Shown piece by piece: positions 26,763-34,959 of a stretch of 64,000 nt of DNA. Under the pieces are notes generated by a model. The model worked only from the letters and a program-made list of their open reading frames with translations. It searched no databases and was not told where the DNA came from. Within the stretch, counting starts at the first letter, position 1. Every line of letters begins with the position of its first letter. The stretch comes from Ardenticatenaceae bacterium (GTDB lineage: Bacteria; Chloroflexota; Anaerolineae; Promineifilales; Promineifilaceae). Position numbers and translations under genes: made by a program. The stretch lies in contig JACKCC010000010.1 of assembly GCA_020634245.1 (NCBI GenBank), positions 326,908 to 390,907 on the forward strand, in the 5' to 3' direction.

Positions 26763-26817
26763 GAGTGAATGGTTGTTGGTTACTGGTTGTTGGTTACTGG
26801 TTGTTGGTTTGTGGGTT
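26763..26817. repeat. Tandem GGTTGTTGGTTACT words
   Basis: A 14-bp word (GGTTGTTGGTTACT) is repeated about two and a half times between the response regulator and histidine kinase genes. It is one arm of the word-repeat class without an obvious opposing arm. Confidence 0.65.
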
Positions 26818-27502
26818 AGTTTTCATTGGCGAAGCGGTAGCCAAAGCCGTAGACAGTCTCCACGTAGCGCGGATTTTTGGGATCCGGCTCGATTTTGGTG
26901 CGTAAATTACGGATGTGAACGTCGATGGTGCGCTCGTAGCCTTCAAAGGCGGTGCCTTGCAGCCGGTCCAGCAAATCCAGACGGGAGAAAGCGCGGCCCG
27001 GCGAAGACATGAGGGTGGCCAGCAGGTCGAATTCTGAGGGGGTTAGATCGACGGTGTTGTTGTTGACGGTGACGAGACGGCCGTTTCTATCCAATACAAT
27101 ATCGGCCGCCCGGAGAATGTCTTGTTCAACATCTTCTTTGCCGACGCGCCGTAAGACGGCCCGCACGCGAGCGGTTAGTTCGCGCATACTGAAGGGCTTG
27201 GTGACGTAATCGTCGGCCCCCAGTTCCAGACCCAGGATTTTGTCGTTTTCTTCCAGTTTGGCGGTCAGGATGATGGTGGGGGTGTTGGCTTCACGGCTGT
27301 GAGCGCGCATGAAGTCGTAGCCGCCCATTTCGGGCATCATCAAGTCCAGGATGATCAGGTCGGGTTTTTCCTGGCGGGCTATGAAGAGGGCATCACGGCC
27401 GTTAACGGCCGTCACAATATGAAACCCTTCCTGCTCCAGATATGACTTCAATAAAACCCGTAATTCTTCTTTGTCGTCTACGACCAAAATCGTCTTGGCC
27501 AT
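26816..27502 (-). CDS. OmpR/PhoB-family response regulator
   Basis: 228 residues. Receiver domain 1-120: VVDDKEEL acidic pocket, phospho-Asp in LIILDLMMPE (about 52), Thr in IILTAKLEE, Lys in VTKPFSMREL (about 103). Winged-helix DNA-binding domain about 130-225: VDLTPSEFDLLATLMSSPG, RTIDVHIRNLRTKIEPDP and FGYRFANEN, all typical of OmpR-type effectors. It partners the kinase at 25387-26760. The word repeat begins at its stop codon. Targets are unknown; the flanking HtrA protease suggests an envelope-stress type of regulation, but this is inference. Confidence 0.93.
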   Translation of the reverse strand: MAKTILVVDDKEELRVLLKSYLEQEGFHIVTAVNGRDALFIARQEKPDLIILDLMMPEMGGYDFMRAHSREANTPTIILTAKLEENDKILGLELGADDYVTKPFSMRELTARVRAVLRRVGKEDVEQDILRAADIVLDRNGRLVTVNNNTVDLTPSEFDLLATLMSSPGRAFSRLDLLDRLQGTAFEGYERTIDVHIRNLRTKIEPDPKNPRYVETVYGFGYRFANEN

Positions 27503-27530
27503 GATGTCCCTCTCTAATAAATCTGTAATT

Positions 27531-27626
27531 TATGTGCCATAGAGTCATGCGTCATCAATGACGAAATAACGTATGAACTACTATACCGCCAACTCACAAA
27601 TGACGCATGACATAATGACATATGAG
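27531..27626. repeat. Hairpin of TGACGCATGA words
   Basis: TATGTGCCATAGAGTCATGC (27531 onward, to GTCAT at 27555) opposes ATGACGCATGACATAATGAC (27600 onward, to 27626). Loop about 44 nt. Fills the gap between htrA stop and the regulator gene's start; family members at 13952, 42871 and 59784. Confidence 0.65.
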
Positions 27627-27630
27627 GTGT

Positions 27631-28797
27631 TTAAGGCCGTTCGCCTAACACCAACGGCACAGAAACCTCTTTCCCGTTCCGCAAAACCGTCAGGTCAATC
27701 GTTTGTCCGGCGGTTGTGTTGAATACCAGATAGGCATTCAAATCGGCGAAGTCCTGAATAGACTGGCCGTCAATGGTTACAATCAAGTCGCCGCCGCGGC
27801 CGGTGTTGGCGTTGGCCGCAATCAGACCCGCTTCATCGGCTGGGCTGTTAGGGGTTACATTCAGCACGTACGCGCCTTGTGTTTGTGACAGCCCATAGAC
27901 TGATTCTTCATCCAGAGAGACTTCGCTGTCAAAACCGGCCCCCATGTAAGAATATTCGTAGGAACCATTTTCTATCAGACTGGGGACGACCTGGTGAACG
28001 GCCGCTACCGGAATTGAAAAACCCACACCGCTGCTGGTTCCCGAAGTAGTGGCAATGGCCGAATTGATACCCACCACTTCACCATTCAGGTTCAAAAGCG
28101 GCCCGCCAGAATTGCCAGGATTGATAGGAGCATCGGTCTGGATGACTTCGGGCAGAGTGTAGGAGCTGCCGCCGTCAATTTGTCGCTGGGAGGGCAGACT
28201 GCGGCCTAAACCACTGACGATACCCAGAGACATGGAGCCTTGCTCGCCAAAGGGGTTGCCGATGGCGACAACGAACTGACCTACTTGCAGGCTGTTATTC
28301 TGGGCCAGGGGCAAGGCGGAAACGCCGTCGGGCAACTGGTCTACTTTGAGGACGGCCAAATCACTGTCTACGTCGGTACCAACTAATTTTGCAGCCGCGC
28401 GCGTGCCATCGGAGAAAACGATTTCAAAGCTGCTGCCGCCATCCACGACGTGGTTATTGGTGACGATGTAGCCATCATTGCTGTAAACAAAACCGCTGCC
28501 GCTGCCCAGCGGGGGAACGATAATGTAGACGACGGCCGGGTTCGCCTGTTTGTATAAGTTAATGAGTTCGTTTTGCAGGTCGGTAGTGGTAACAGAGGTG
28601 GTTGATTGACTGTATGTTACCGGAATGGTCTGGGCCTGCTGCGAGTCGATTTGAGCTAACACCTCCTGTGTGATCGCTTCTACGTTGACTTCTGGAGCGG
28701 CGGGCGCTGCGGTATTTTGCTGTAAGCTGCACGCCGGCATTAAGATAGTCGCCAATAAAACTATAATAATGACTGTGCGATTCGCTATGGTTTTCAT
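27631..28797 (-). CDS. HtrA/DegP-type serine protease with PDZ domain, lipid-anchored
   Basis: 388 residues. The signal sequence ends in a lipobox (LMPAC, Cys about 23), so unlike many DegP proteins it should be attached to the membrane. The S1C protease domain shows His in VTNNHVV, Asp in DSDLAVLKV and Ser in NPGNSGGPL. One PDZ domain follows (about 290-385) with GAYVLNVTPNSPADEAGL and GDLIVTIDGQ. Role: degradation or chaperoning of misfolded exported proteins. It is transcribed leftward after the exported repeat protein and before the two-component genes. Confidence 0.92.
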   Translation of the reverse strand: MKTIANRTVIIIVLLATILMPACSLQQNTAAPAAPEVNVEAITQEVLAQIDSQQAQTIPVTYSQSTTSVTTTDLQNELINLYKQANPAVVYIIVPPLGSGSGFVYSNDGYIVTNNHVVDGGSSFEIVFSDGTRAAAKLVGTDVDSDLAVLKVDQLPDGVSALPLAQNNSLQVGQFVVAIGNPFGEQGSMSLGIVSGLGRSLPSQRQIDGGSSYTLPEVIQTDAPINPGNSGGPLLNLNGEVVGINSAIATTSGTSSGVGFSIPVAAVHQVVPSLIENGSYEYSYMGAGFDSEVSLDEESVYGLSQTQGAYVLNVTPNSPADEAGLIAANANTGRGGDLIVTIDGQSIQDFADLNAYLVFNTTAGQTIDLTVLRNGKEVSVPLVLGERP

Positions 28798-28824
28798 TTT
28801 TCCTTCTTTTATACCTTCTCAAAA

Positions 28825-28886
28825 AGTAGGAGCGTACCCTTATGGTCGCCCACATGGGCAGGCACAAGGCACTGCCCCTACCGCGA
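28825..28886. repeat. GTAGGGGCAG-type hairpin element
   Basis: GTAGGAGCGTACCC at the left and CACTGCCCCTACCGCG at the right pair imperfectly, with GTCGCCCACATGGGCAGGCA in between. I recall similar GTAGGGGC hairpins as common in Chloroflexota chromosomes; that is from memory only. Confidence 0.5.
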
Positions 28887-28909
28887 AGTATTTTTAAAAA
28901 TTTGGTTAG

Positions 28910-28943
28910 AAGGTGGAACGCGACCGAAGCTGCATTCCACCTT
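28910..28943 (-). terminator. Possible terminator downstream of the repeat protein gene
   Basis: AAGGTGGAA (28910-28918) pairs perfectly with TTCCACCTT (28935-28943). It lies about 70 nt past the stop of the leftward gene at 29012. No immediate T run follows on that strand, so termination is only plausible. Confidence 0.35.
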
Positions 28944-29011
28944 TTAAAGAGTTTCAGTCGTCAATCCTCAGGTTGTTAAAGCTGAGAATTGACATAAACA
29001 AACGGATAAGA

Positions 29012-29854
29012 TTAGGCGTTGCTGTCAGATGTCGTTGTGGTGGTGGAGGAATCGGAGTCGGGCATTGTGCCAGGGAGTCCATGACCACCGCGACCACCAT
29101 GACCATGACCGCCAGGGCTATCATGTCCACCGAAATCAAAGTGGAAGCTGGGAGCCGCAACGGCTTCGCTCAAGAGCTGGTCGGCCTGGGCCTGCGTGAT
29201 TTCACCGGCGTCGAGGGCGGCTTGTACGGCCGTTGCATATGCTTCTTGTACGGCGGCATTCAACCCTTCGTAGTCCATGTGGCTTTCCACTGCTTCGCGG
29301 GCGGCCATCAGGTCTGCCTGTTCCTGGGTCAGATAACCGTCGGCAACCATTTGGGCCAATTTGGCAGCTTCAGCTTCTTCTTGAGCGGTCTGCAAGGCTT
29401 CAACTGAGATACCCAGTTCATTGGCCAGCAGTTCGTCCATGTTGTCAACGAGACCAAAGTGTCCATCGTGCATGAAGCGGCCGCCGAATTGAGACATCTG
29501 ATCTGCCTGTTCCTGGGTGATGAGACCATCGGCGACGGCTTGTTCCAGAGCGGCGGCGTTGGCTGCTTGTTCGGCGGTATCCAATTCTTCAACAGTGATG
29601 CCTAACGCGTCGGCCAGATACGTATCGTTGTCAACTTTGTCGCCGCGCCCGTCAAATTCAGAGCGGTCGCCACGGGTGAACGGGTTGGGCAGAACCGGTG
29701 TCGTGCTGTCGGTGCTGCTGTCATCGGCCGGTGGGGTTGCAGTGGGATTGTCTTGTGTTTGAGTTTGAGCGAATACGGCCGTTCCGCCAATCGCCAGGAC
29801 CAACACCAGAAGCGTACCAATCATGATGCGGGACCATTTTTTTTGTTTTTCCAT
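29012..29854 (-). CDS. Exported protein with helical repeats and a Gly/His-rich tail
   Basis: 280 residues; start preceded by AAGGAGATTTAT. The signal peptide (IMIGTLLVLVLAIGGTAVFA) is followed by an acidic Thr/Ser/Pro linker. Two long repeats then have the pattern LGI(T/S)VE(E/A)L-T-A-x-E-x-A, next Q-x-VADG(L/Y)(I/L)TQEQAD. A third shorter copy reads DAGEITQAQADQLL. These helix-turn-helix repeats are common in exported Chloroflexota proteins of unknown role. The C-terminal tail (about 240-265) is GGHDSPGGHGHGGRGGHG-like, rich in His and Gly, which could bind metal. An AGTTGGTCAACT near-palindrome lies upstream at about 29907-29918, a possible operator. The gene precedes the HtrA protease gene. 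Confidence 0.65.
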   Translation of the reverse strand: MEKQKKWSRIMIGTLLVLVLAIGGTAVFAQTQTQDNPTATPPADDSSTDSTTPVLPNPFTRGDRSEFDGRGDKVDNDTYLADALGITVEELDTAEQAANAAALEQAVADGLITQEQADQMSQFGGRFMHDGHFGLVDNMDELLANELGISVEALQTAQEEAEAAKLAQMVADGYLTQEQADLMAAREAVESHMDYEGLNAAVQEAYATAVQAALDAGEITQAQADQLLSEAVAAPSFHFDFGGHDSPGGHGHGGRGGHGLPGTMPDSDSSTTTTTSDSNA

Positions 29855-30065
29855 ATAAATCTCCTTAAGAACTAACTCTAATATGCGCTTTTCGCGCTGA
29901 CCAACAGTTGGTCAACTGTACTGGCACAAGAATACAGAAAGATTATTCAGGAAATGTTAAGAAGACATTGGGAACGTATAAAGGTTTCATGGGAAATTGA
30001 TGAGACAAAAAACGCCCTGGCTCATCACAGTCGAGGCAGAAGAAAGATTTCAGGTTGACGATTAA

Positions 30066-31424
30066 CTAGAGCTTTTCAAATCCAAACTGGGCGGTGGCCT
30101 TGCCCTGGAAATTTTTCAACATGATTAGTGAGACGAGGCAAAGAATCAGCTCCGAACTGGCCTCCGAAGCCCAAATGCCGTTCAAAGAGAACAGGCGTGA
30201 TGCCAGCAGCAGCACCGGCAGCTTGACCAGGATGATGCCCCCCAGCGTGAGCAGCAGTGCCTCTTTGGCCCGGCCGACCGATTGAAACGAAGCGGCCGTG
30301 ATCATCGCTACACCGGTTACCGGATAAGAAAGCGCCAGCAGGCGCAAGGCAATCTGCCCCTCGGCGATGATCGCGCTTTCCTTGGAAAGCAGAGAAATCA
30401 GCGCCGCCGGAATGAGCAAACAGATGCCCAAAACCAATAAACCATAAACGACCGATGCGCTGAGAGACAGCCGGATGGTTTCCCGCACCCGGCCGAACTT
30501 CTTCTGGCCGAAGTTGAACCCCACCAGCGGCTGCATCCCCTGGACAATGCCCGTTTGCGGCATGTTCAGCCCGGCGTAGAGCCGGCCGACAATGGCATAC
30601 ACGCCCAGGGCGGTGTCGCCGCCGGCCAGCTTGAGCAAGTTATTGGTGACGATGACGACCAGGCTGGCGCTGAGGCTCTTGAGAAAAGAGGGCAGCCCAA
30701 TCATCAAAACTTCGCCGATGATGGATTTGTCCGGTTTGAAGTAAGCGGCTTTGATCTGGTAGGAGCGGTTTTTCCTGAAAAAGAAGAAATAGATGCTCAT
30801 ACCGGCCGAGACAGTTTGACCAGTTACTGTGGCCAGGGCAGCCCCGGCGACGCCAATCTTTAAGACAATGATCAACAGCCAGCACAAGATGAGATTCACA
30901 GTGACGGGGATGACCCAGATGGCAGTCGAGTAGCGGATGTTACCGTCGGCCCGGATGATGGTGGAAAAGCCGGTGCTGGTGAGAGCGCCGAGGAAGATAA
31001 TACGGCCGTACCCAATCGCATATGGCGCAATACTGTCGGTTGCTCCCAACAAGTACACAATCGGCTCGATGAAAACCGCGCCCACAATCGTAATCGTGAT
31101 CGCCACCATCCAGAAAATCAAGTAAGTGTTGGCCACAGTTTGGGAGGCCCGTTCAGCATTTTCTTCGCCCAGCGCACGGGATACCACAGAAGCGCCGCCC
31201 ACCCCCACAATGGTGGCGACGCCGCCCAAAGCAATCAGAACCGGGGAGATAATCGAAGCGCCTGCGGCCGCTAAAGAGTTAATCCCCACCGAGAGAAAGT
31301 AGGTATCGGTGATGCTGTAAACGGCATAAACCAGCAGCGAAAATGTCGTCTGCGAAGCCATTTCCCACAGCAGCTTCCCGATTTTTTCGGTGCTCAGGCG
31401 TTCAACCCGAGATGAATGGGTCAT
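30066..31424 (-). CDS. MATE-family multidrug/cation efflux transporter
   Basis: 452 residues with about 12 hydrophobic segments. Family cues are LLWEMASQTTFSLLVYAVYSITDTYFLS at the N-terminus (split here as two pieces: the first helix and the YSITDTYF phrase), the GVGGASVVSRALGEEN loop, and GMQPLVGFNFGQKKFGRVRE in the second half, as in MepA-like proteins. It should export organic cations using a Na+ or H+ gradient across the inner membrane. The start lies 6 nt after the stop of the APH-like gene, so the two are co-transcribed. A pairing of efflux pump and antibiotic-kinase-like enzyme is suggestive but does not prove resistance. Confidence 0.88.
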   Translation of the reverse strand: MTHSSRVERLSTEKIGKLLWEMASQTTFSLLVYAVYSITDTYFLSVGINSLAAAGASIISPVLIALGGVATIVGVGGASVVSRALGEENAERASQTVANTYLIFWMVAITITIVGAVFIEPIVYLLGATDSIAPYAIGYGRIIFLGALTSTGFSTIIRADGNIRYSTAIWVIPVTVNLILCWLLIIVLKIGVAGAALATVTGQTVSAGMSIYFFFFRKNRSYQIKAAYFKPDKSIIGEVLMIGLPSFLKSLSASLVVIVTNNLLKLAGGDTALGVYAIVGRLYAGLNMPQTGIVQGMQPLVGFNFGQKKFGRVRETIRLSLSASVVYGLLVLGICLLIPAALISLLSKESAIIAEGQIALRLLALSYPVTGVAMITAASFQSVGRAKEALLLTLGGIILVKLPVLLLASRLFSLNGIWASEASSELILCLVSLIMLKNFQGKATAQFGFEKL

Positions 31425-31430
31425 AGGCGC

Positions 31431-32411
31431 TCATTGGGTTTGCAACCATTCCATGGTCGTACCGATGTACTGCCGGGAGAAGTTGAAGATGTCATCGGTG
31501 TCGTAGTTGCGGAAGTGGCACTCGGTGTGCATCACCAAAGCCAGGTGCAGCGAGTAGAGGTATTTGCGCTGCTTTTCGGCAAAGGTAAAGGTCGTCTTGC
31601 CATAGCCGCGCATACTGTTGGTAACGCCGCCGCCGTCAAAGAGTCCTCTGAACTGGGCTTCCATCAGCGGCTCGGCCCACAGCGCCCGTTCAAAGTCAAT
31701 GATGCCGGTAATTTTGCCGTCCATGACAAAGAAATTCGGGTTCCAGGCATCCCAATGTACCAGGCAGGGCAAACTGATTTCCTCCAGGGCAGAGGCGTGT
31801 TTCATGACAGCGGCGCGCAGTTCATCATAGCCAAAGTCAAATTTCACGTTTTTGCGGGCGGCGTCTTCCAGCACCGATTCCACAATCTTGATAAACGCCT
31901 CTTTCCAGGTGTTGGCCCGCAGATCGGGGTTGCCGTCATAGCCAAAATAGACGCCGGGAAAGCCGTTGACTTCCCGAATGATTTCACCGATATGGTGGTC
32001 AATCGCTGTCTGCGTTTCATCGGGCAGGCTCGCTTTCACGTGTTCCAGATTGTCACCATCAATCTTTTCCATGAAGAAATATTCCGCATCGCACAAATCG
32101 CGGGCGTCGTCGAAAAAGTAGATTTCGGGCACGGGAATGGCCGGATTTTGTTTGACCAGACGTATCGTTGCCACCTCGGTGGCCATGATATTCTTTTCAT
32201 ACAACATCACTTCCGCGCCTTTTGGCGGGGCGATTTTGAGGACGACTTCTTGACCATTGGCCAGCCGCACGAGGTAGGAGGCATTAAACCAGCCATCTTT
32301 TAATTCGGTTACGGCCGTTTCGCCATCAGCCGGCCCCAGTCCGTTAAAAGCTCGAACGGCCATGCGCTCAATTTGTTCCCGTGACTGTTTGTTTTTAGTT
32401 TTGCTTTCCAT
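31431..32411 (-). CDS. Aminoglycoside phosphotransferase-like kinase (APH/choline kinase fold)
   Basis: 326 residues, cytoplasmic. The N-lobe has VVLKIAPPKG with the ATP-binding Lys. The catalytic loop is LVHWDAWNPNFFV (HxDxxxxN Brenner motif) and the metal-binding Asp lies in ITGIIDFERALWAEP. The family phosphorylates small molecules such as aminoglycosides, choline, homoserine or macrolides; the substrate is not predictable. It is the first gene of a pair with the MATE transporter and lies just downstream of the flavoprotein gene (8-nt gap), so a three-gene operon is possible. Confidence 0.83.
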   Translation of the reverse strand: MESKTKNKQSREQIERMAVRAFNGLGPADGETAVTELKDGWFNASYLVRLANGQEVVLKIAPPKGAEVMLYEKNIMATEVATIRLVKQNPAIPVPEIYFFDDARDLCDAEYFFMEKIDGDNLEHVKASLPDETQTAIDHHIGEIIREVNGFPGVYFGYDGNPDLRANTWKEAFIKIVESVLEDAARKNVKFDFGYDELRAAVMKHASALEEISLPCLVHWDAWNPNFFVMDGKITGIIDFERALWAEPLMEAQFRGLFDGGGVTNSMRGYGKTTFTFAEKQRKYLYSLHLALVMHTECHFRNYDTDDIFNFSRQYIGTTMEWLQTQ

Positions 32412-32419
32412 TATTTATG

Positions 32420-33766
32420 CTAAACCTGCCGGGCGGCGGCAAAGGCCAGTTCGCTGAAGGTGGGATGCGCGCCGTAAAGGACGCCGAATTCCGGCACGGT
32501 TAATCCAGCGCGGACGGCAACGGCGACCGGGGCAATGACGTCGGCGGCATGATGACCGACGGTGACTGCGCCTACGATTTGGTTGTTGTTGGCATCGTAT
32601 GCCAGCTTCACGAATCCATTGCCTTCGGGCAGCAAATGCGTCTTCATGCTGGCGGAATAGGGAACCCGGCTTGTTTTAACGGCATCGCCGGTTAATGTGC
32701 CGACCTGGGCCACCTGCGGTTCGGTGTAAATGGCCCCAATGACGGCTTCCGGCGGGCAAGTGGCCGGTGTCAATCCGGCGGCGTGTTGGCCGGCGGTCCA
32801 GCCCTGGGCGGTGGCTTTGTTGGCGATCATGGGCGCTCCGGTGACGTCGCCGGCGAAGTAAATGTGGGGTTGGGCGGAACGGCCGTACTCGTCCACCACC
32901 ATCGCTCCCTTCTCCAATGTTAACCCAGCCGCCTCCAGATTCAGTCCGGCCACATCCACCTTGCGCCCGATAGCCAGAAAAGCCATCGCCGCAGCATGGC
33001 GGCTGCCATCGGCCAAAACGATGGCAATACCTGCATCTGACTCGTCAATATGCGACGCCATTTGTCCTTCAACCAGCGTCACACCGCGTTTGACCAGTGT
33101 GTCGGCGATAAAGCGGCCCGCTTCCGGGTCAAAATCGGGCAGCACGCCAAACTGATCCACGATCCAGGTTACATCCAGCCCCAGCCGGTTGAACAAATAA
33201 GCAAATTCAGTGCCGGTTGCCCCGCCGCCAACGACGGCGATGCTCTCTGGCAGTGTCTCCAGGGCGCTGGCAAAACGCGGCGCAATGATAGTTTTGCCGT
33301 TGGGCTTCATCGTCGGCGGGAAGGCGGGAACCGAACCGCTGGCGACGATGAAGGCATCGGCCTGGAGCATGGTTGGTTCCTGGTCTTCTTCGTGAATGAC
33401 TTGAATGGTATCGGCCGTTTCAAAACGTGCTGTCCCCGGCACAAATTGAACGCCTAACCCGGCCAGCCGTTCTTTTTGCTGTGTGTTCCAGTTTTTCTTG
33501 ACCGTGCGAATCCGTTCGACGATGGCTGACGGGACCAGGTTCAGGTCATCGGTACCGGAGATGCCCAATTTATCTGCTTCAGAGAACAGGGCTATTGAAT
33601 CGGCCGTGGTCAACCACACTTTGCTGGGCAGTAAACTGGACCAGCCCGCCCGCCCGCCAATCGGGCTGTTGCTAACAAGTGTGACTTGTGCGCCAGCTTT
33701 AGCCGCAGCCTCGGCTGCATCTATTCCGGCCGGCCCACCGCCGATAACAATTATCTTTTTGCTCAT
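32420..33766 (-). CDS. FAD/NAD-dependent oxidoreductase, dihydrolipoamide-dehydrogenase-like, without the redox disulfide
   Basis: 448 residues from the ATG at 33764-33766, chosen for its AAGGGGAAG ribosome site and the FAD motif IIVIGGGPAGIDAA right after it. The second nucleotide-binding motif is SIAVVGGGATGTEFA, the FAD site is IYFAGDVTG, and the C-terminal dimer domain ends in GAHPTFSEL. In Lpd, mercuric reductase and glutathione reductase the sequence after GG is T-C-x-N-x-G-C-x-P-S-K. Here it reads GGRAGWSSLLPSKVW, so both cysteines are missing. It cannot run a disulfide relay and probably moves electrons from NAD(P)H to another acceptor. Confidence 0.85.
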   Translation of the reverse strand: MSKKIIVIGGGPAGIDAAEAAAKAGAQVTLVSNSPIGGRAGWSSLLPSKVWLTTADSIALFSEADKLGISGTDDLNLVPSAIVERIRTVKKNWNTQQKERLAGLGVQFVPGTARFETADTIQVIHEEDQEPTMLQADAFIVASGSVPAFPPTMKPNGKTIIAPRFASALETLPESIAVVGGGATGTEFAYLFNRLGLDVTWIVDQFGVLPDFDPEAGRFIADTLVKRGVTLVEGQMASHIDESDAGIAIVLADGSRHAAAMAFLAIGRKVDVAGLNLEAAGLTLEKGAMVVDEYGRSAQPHIYFAGDVTGAPMIANKATAQGWTAGQHAAGLTPATCPPEAVIGAIYTEPQVAQVGTLTGDAVKTSRVPYSASMKTHLLPEGNGFVKLAYDANNNQIVGAVTVGHHAADVIAPVAVAVRAGLTVPEFGVLYGAHPTFSELAFAAARQV

Positions 33767-33898
33767 GATAACTTCCCCTTTGTGACGAAATTTTATGAAG
33801 TATAAGGGGCTGAGCGCAGATTGCAACTCGATTTCAGCAGTAAATAAGTTTGGTCAAGATGTTGGGGAGTATTTGGCGGTTGATGAGTATGCCAGTTT

Positions 33899-34002
33899 AG
33901 AGTCTATCCTAAAATTAACCGCGGAGAACGCAGAGCGCGCGAAGATGAAGCAATTATTTCTCCGAGTTCTCCGCGACCTCTGCCGTTTTTCGGATAGATT
34001 CT
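33899..34002. repeat. Hairpin of GCGGAGAACGCAGAG words
   Basis: Outer arms AGAGTCTATCC (33899) and GGATAGATTCT (to about 34002) pair. Inner arms ACCGCGGAGAACGCAGAG and CTCCGAGTTCTCCGCGACCT also pair imperfectly. Related to 8535-8602. Its right edge supplies the TAA stop of the nucleotidyltransferase gene. Confidence 0.65.
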
Positions 34003-34883
34003 TAGATCTGAAATTTGGGCTTGTAAAATCCGCCGGTCAGCGAAACGGTGGTGTGCCAGACGGCTTTTAGATTCATTACGGTTTGCTGGAGTTCTAGGGC
34101 TGTCTGGCCGGGATGGGCGAGTACGGCCGTTACCCGTTCCACATAATCCGCCGGAAGAATCGGAAACGCGGCCAGGGTTTCCATCACCTTTTTGTCGCGC
34201 ATGAAATAGGTCTCATTCAAGGCAAAAAGCGCCTGTGTCAAATTGGCCGCCGTGCGGGTCAGGCAGCCGACGGTATTGTAAACGTCGCCCTGTGCGGCAT
34301 AGTTTTGGGCAAATTGCAGCGTAAATTCGGCGCTCCACAGGCTGTCGAGAATGATTTTTGCTTTCAGTGCCGGAGGATAGTCGGCCACGCGGCGTTTGAG
34401 ACGGGCAATGAGACCGCCGGGATCGTGAAGGGGAATGCAAATCCGGGTTTCTGCCAGGTAGATGACGCTGTAGAAACCGTGCGTGGGCTGCTGGTCGTAA
34501 TCGTGCTGCACGATGCCCTGTTGGGCGTCAGCGATAGTTCGTTCAACTTGTTCCAGGTTGCGATAGAGGAAATCGACTTTGCCAACGGCCGTTTCCATCC
34601 AGGCCCCGCCGTTCACCCAGGCTCCCCATTCGTAAAAATCGGTCACAACCGGATTGCCTTTTACGGAAATCTTGTTGGCAATTTGCCTGATGGCAGCGAT
34701 GGTAAAGGGAGCGGCTGCGTGATAGTACAAGCCAATGTCCAGGTCTGAGGTGTCGTGATGGGTTTGGCTGGCATACGAACCGCCCAGGACAACGGCCGTT
34801 ACGTTAGGAACCTGGCGCAAATCGGCAACAAGCTGCTGAAGGAACTCCTGTTTGGGCTGCGGAACATGGGATAGTTGGTTCAT
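34002..34883 (-). CDS. Nucleotidyltransferase-domain protein (MNT/kanamycin-NTase fold)
   Basis: 293 residues from the ATG at 34881-34883. A longer frame would translate the adjacent GTGCCAGGCAC hairpin and is rejected. The active-site motif is VVLGGSYASQTHHDTSDLD, i.e. GGS followed by DxD in strand 2, the classical polymerase-beta-like nucleotidyltransferase signature. The C-terminal half is helical (about 150-285) and resembles the substrate-binding helical domains of DUF4037-type or aminoglycoside adenylyltransferase proteins. It may transfer AMP to a small molecule or protein; the target is unknown. It is flanked on both sides by hairpin elements, and the stop codon belongs to one of them. 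Confidence 0.72.
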   Translation of the reverse strand: MNQLSHVPQPKQEFLQQLVADLRQVPNVTAVVLGGSYASQTHHDTSDLDIGLYYHAAAPFTIAAIRQIANKISVKGNPVVTDFYEWGAWVNGGAWMETAVGKVDFLYRNLEQVERTIADAQQGIVQHDYDQQPTHGFYSVIYLAETRICIPLHDPGGLIARLKRRVADYPPALKAKIILDSLWSAEFTLQFAQNYAAQGDVYNTVGCLTRTAANLTQALFALNETYFMRDKKVMETLAAFPILPADYVERVTAVLAHPGQTALELQQTVMNLKAVWHTTVSLTGGFYKPKFQI

Positions 34884-34891
34884 GTTGGTAA

Positions 34892-34956
34892 AAGTGCCAG
34901 GCACGAGGCAAACGGCCTTAGTTTATCCGAAATCTTTCACCCCGTGCCTGGCACTT
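34892..34956. repeat. GTGCCAGGCAC hairpin element, copy 3
   Basis: AAGTGCCAGGCACGAGG (34892-34908) pairs with CCCCGTGCCTGGCACTT (34940-34956) with one mismatch. Same family as 1495 and 10784. It lies between the rpe stop and the nucleotidyltransferase start. Confidence 0.72.
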
Positions 34957-34959
34957 GAC

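Noticed and set aside
29897..29950. Sigma-70 promoter before the exported repeat protein
   Set aside because: TTGACC and TATTAG are about 26 nt apart on the leftward strand, too far for a standard promoter.
30000..30040. Terminator downstream of the MATE gene
   Set aside because: GATGAG/CTCATC arms are short with a long loop, and the T run is inside the loop.
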